Of a DNA stretch of 64,000 bases, positions 63,606 to 64,000 are shown in pieces (position 1 is the stretch's first letter; each line of letters starts with the position of its first letter). The notes under the pieces are model-generated. The model did no database searches. It worked only from the letters and a program-made list of their open reading frames with translations, and was not told where the DNA came from. The DNA comes from Bin55 sp965199895 (GTDB taxonomy: Bacteria > Pseudomonadota > Gammaproteobacteria > Pseudomonadales > Azotimanducaceae), in NCBI GenBank assembly GCA_965199895.1, contig CBDATJ010000016.1, positions 62,001-126,000 of the forward strand, in the 5' to 3' direction. The translations under genes and the position numbers were made by a program.

Positions 63606-64000
63606 ATGAGTATTTCTGGTCGTCGGACACCGATGATTCTCTATTCGACAAGTGCGGATCAGTACTGTCATCGAGTGAGATTGGTGCTGGCAGAAAAACG
63701 AATTCCGGTTAAAGAAATAGCGATTGACCAGATTCATTTGGATGACAACTTAGTCACCCAAAACCCAACTGGTCGAACGCCTACTCTGATTGACCGAGAT
63801 TTAGTTCTCTATCACAGTACTGTGATCATGGAGTATCTTGATGAGAGATACCCTCATCCCCCACTGTTGCCTGTCTATCCAGTTGCACGAGCTGAAGCTC
63901 GGTTGATGATTCAACGCATTGAGGCTGAATGGGCCACTCGTCTCGACTATCTCTTATTGAAGCGTAGAGGAGGCAAGACTTGGGCAAAGGTCAGAGATGA
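63606..64000 (+). CDS. sspA: Stringent starvation protein A (cut by window edge)
   Basis: About 131 N-terminal residues are present. They show a glutathione S-transferase-like thioredoxin domain (MILYSTSADQYCHRVRLVLAEKRIP, then LVTQNPTGRTPTLIDRDLVLYHSTVIMEYLDERYPHPPLLP). SspA binds RNA polymerase and alters promoter use under starvation. Position after petABC is the conserved order rplM-rpsI-petABC-sspA. Start is ATG at 63606. sspB should follow beyond the window. Confidence 0.93.
   Translation, partial: MSISGRRTPMILYSTSADQYCHRVRLVLAEKRIPVKEIAIDQIHLDDNLVTQNPTGRTPTLIDRDLVLYHSTVIMEYLDERYPHPPLLPVYPVARAEARLMIQRIEAEWATRLDYLLLKRRGGKTWAKVRD

Overview
The window is a chromosomal segment of a gammaproteobacterium with moderate GC, probably an environmental, partly streamlined lineage. 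The gammaproteobacterial assignment rests on gene order: mreBCD-yhdP-tldD, zapB-like/zapA/6S RNA/5-FCL beside ygfB-pepP-ubiH, rpmBG-mutM, coaBC-algC-pyrE-rph-yicC-gmk, metK-tkt-pgk, and rplM-rpsI-petABC-sspA. Almost everything is core metabolism. No tRNA, rRNA, CRISPR array, prophage or intact insertion sequence was seen.

Layout. 1-6.8 kb (minus): tldD (cut by the window edge), yhdP, mreD, mreC, mreB. 7.1-12.8 kb (plus): gatCAB, a type 2 ferredoxin-NADP reductase, a YrbL-like kinase and a zinc-ribbon methyltransferase. 12.9-17 kb (minus): cytochrome c oxidase subunits II (fused to cytochrome c), I, III and IV. 17.2-22.3 kb: alanine dehydrogenase, a degenerate CheA/ChpA-like protein, metF and metK. 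22.5-27.3 kb: tkt, pgk, rpiA, 5-FCL. 27.3-28.4 kb: 6S RNA, zapA, a zapB-like gene and a near-perfect ParB centromere site (parS). 28.4-35.7 kb: ygfB-pepP-ubiH-gcvT-gcvH-gcvPA-gcvPB. 36.4-44.6 kb: eukaryote-type ileS, an epimerase, an S9 peptidase, a hydrolase and idi. 44.6-51.6 kb: gmk, yicC, rph, pyrE, algC, coaBC, rpmB, rpmG, mutM. 51.6-53.7 kb is a poorly coding, partly AT-rich accessory patch. 53.7-64 kb: pyrC, glcDEF, a DsbA-like thioredoxin, rplM-rpsI, petABC and the start of sspA.

Functionally, the window covers an aerobic respiratory chain (bc1 plus aa3-type oxidase), glycolate oxidation, the glycine cleavage system and folate/methyl metabolism (5-FCL, MetF, MetK). These could together turn glycolate and glycine into one-carbon units and SAM.

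The most notable observations are: a 34-bp perfect palindrome containing parS; mutM beginning with an AUC codon directly after the rpmG stop; a CheA-like protein in which every catalytic site looks lost; an IleRS2-type synthetase with an HHGN signature; and very frequent UUG starts, including in rplM, rpsI and petA.
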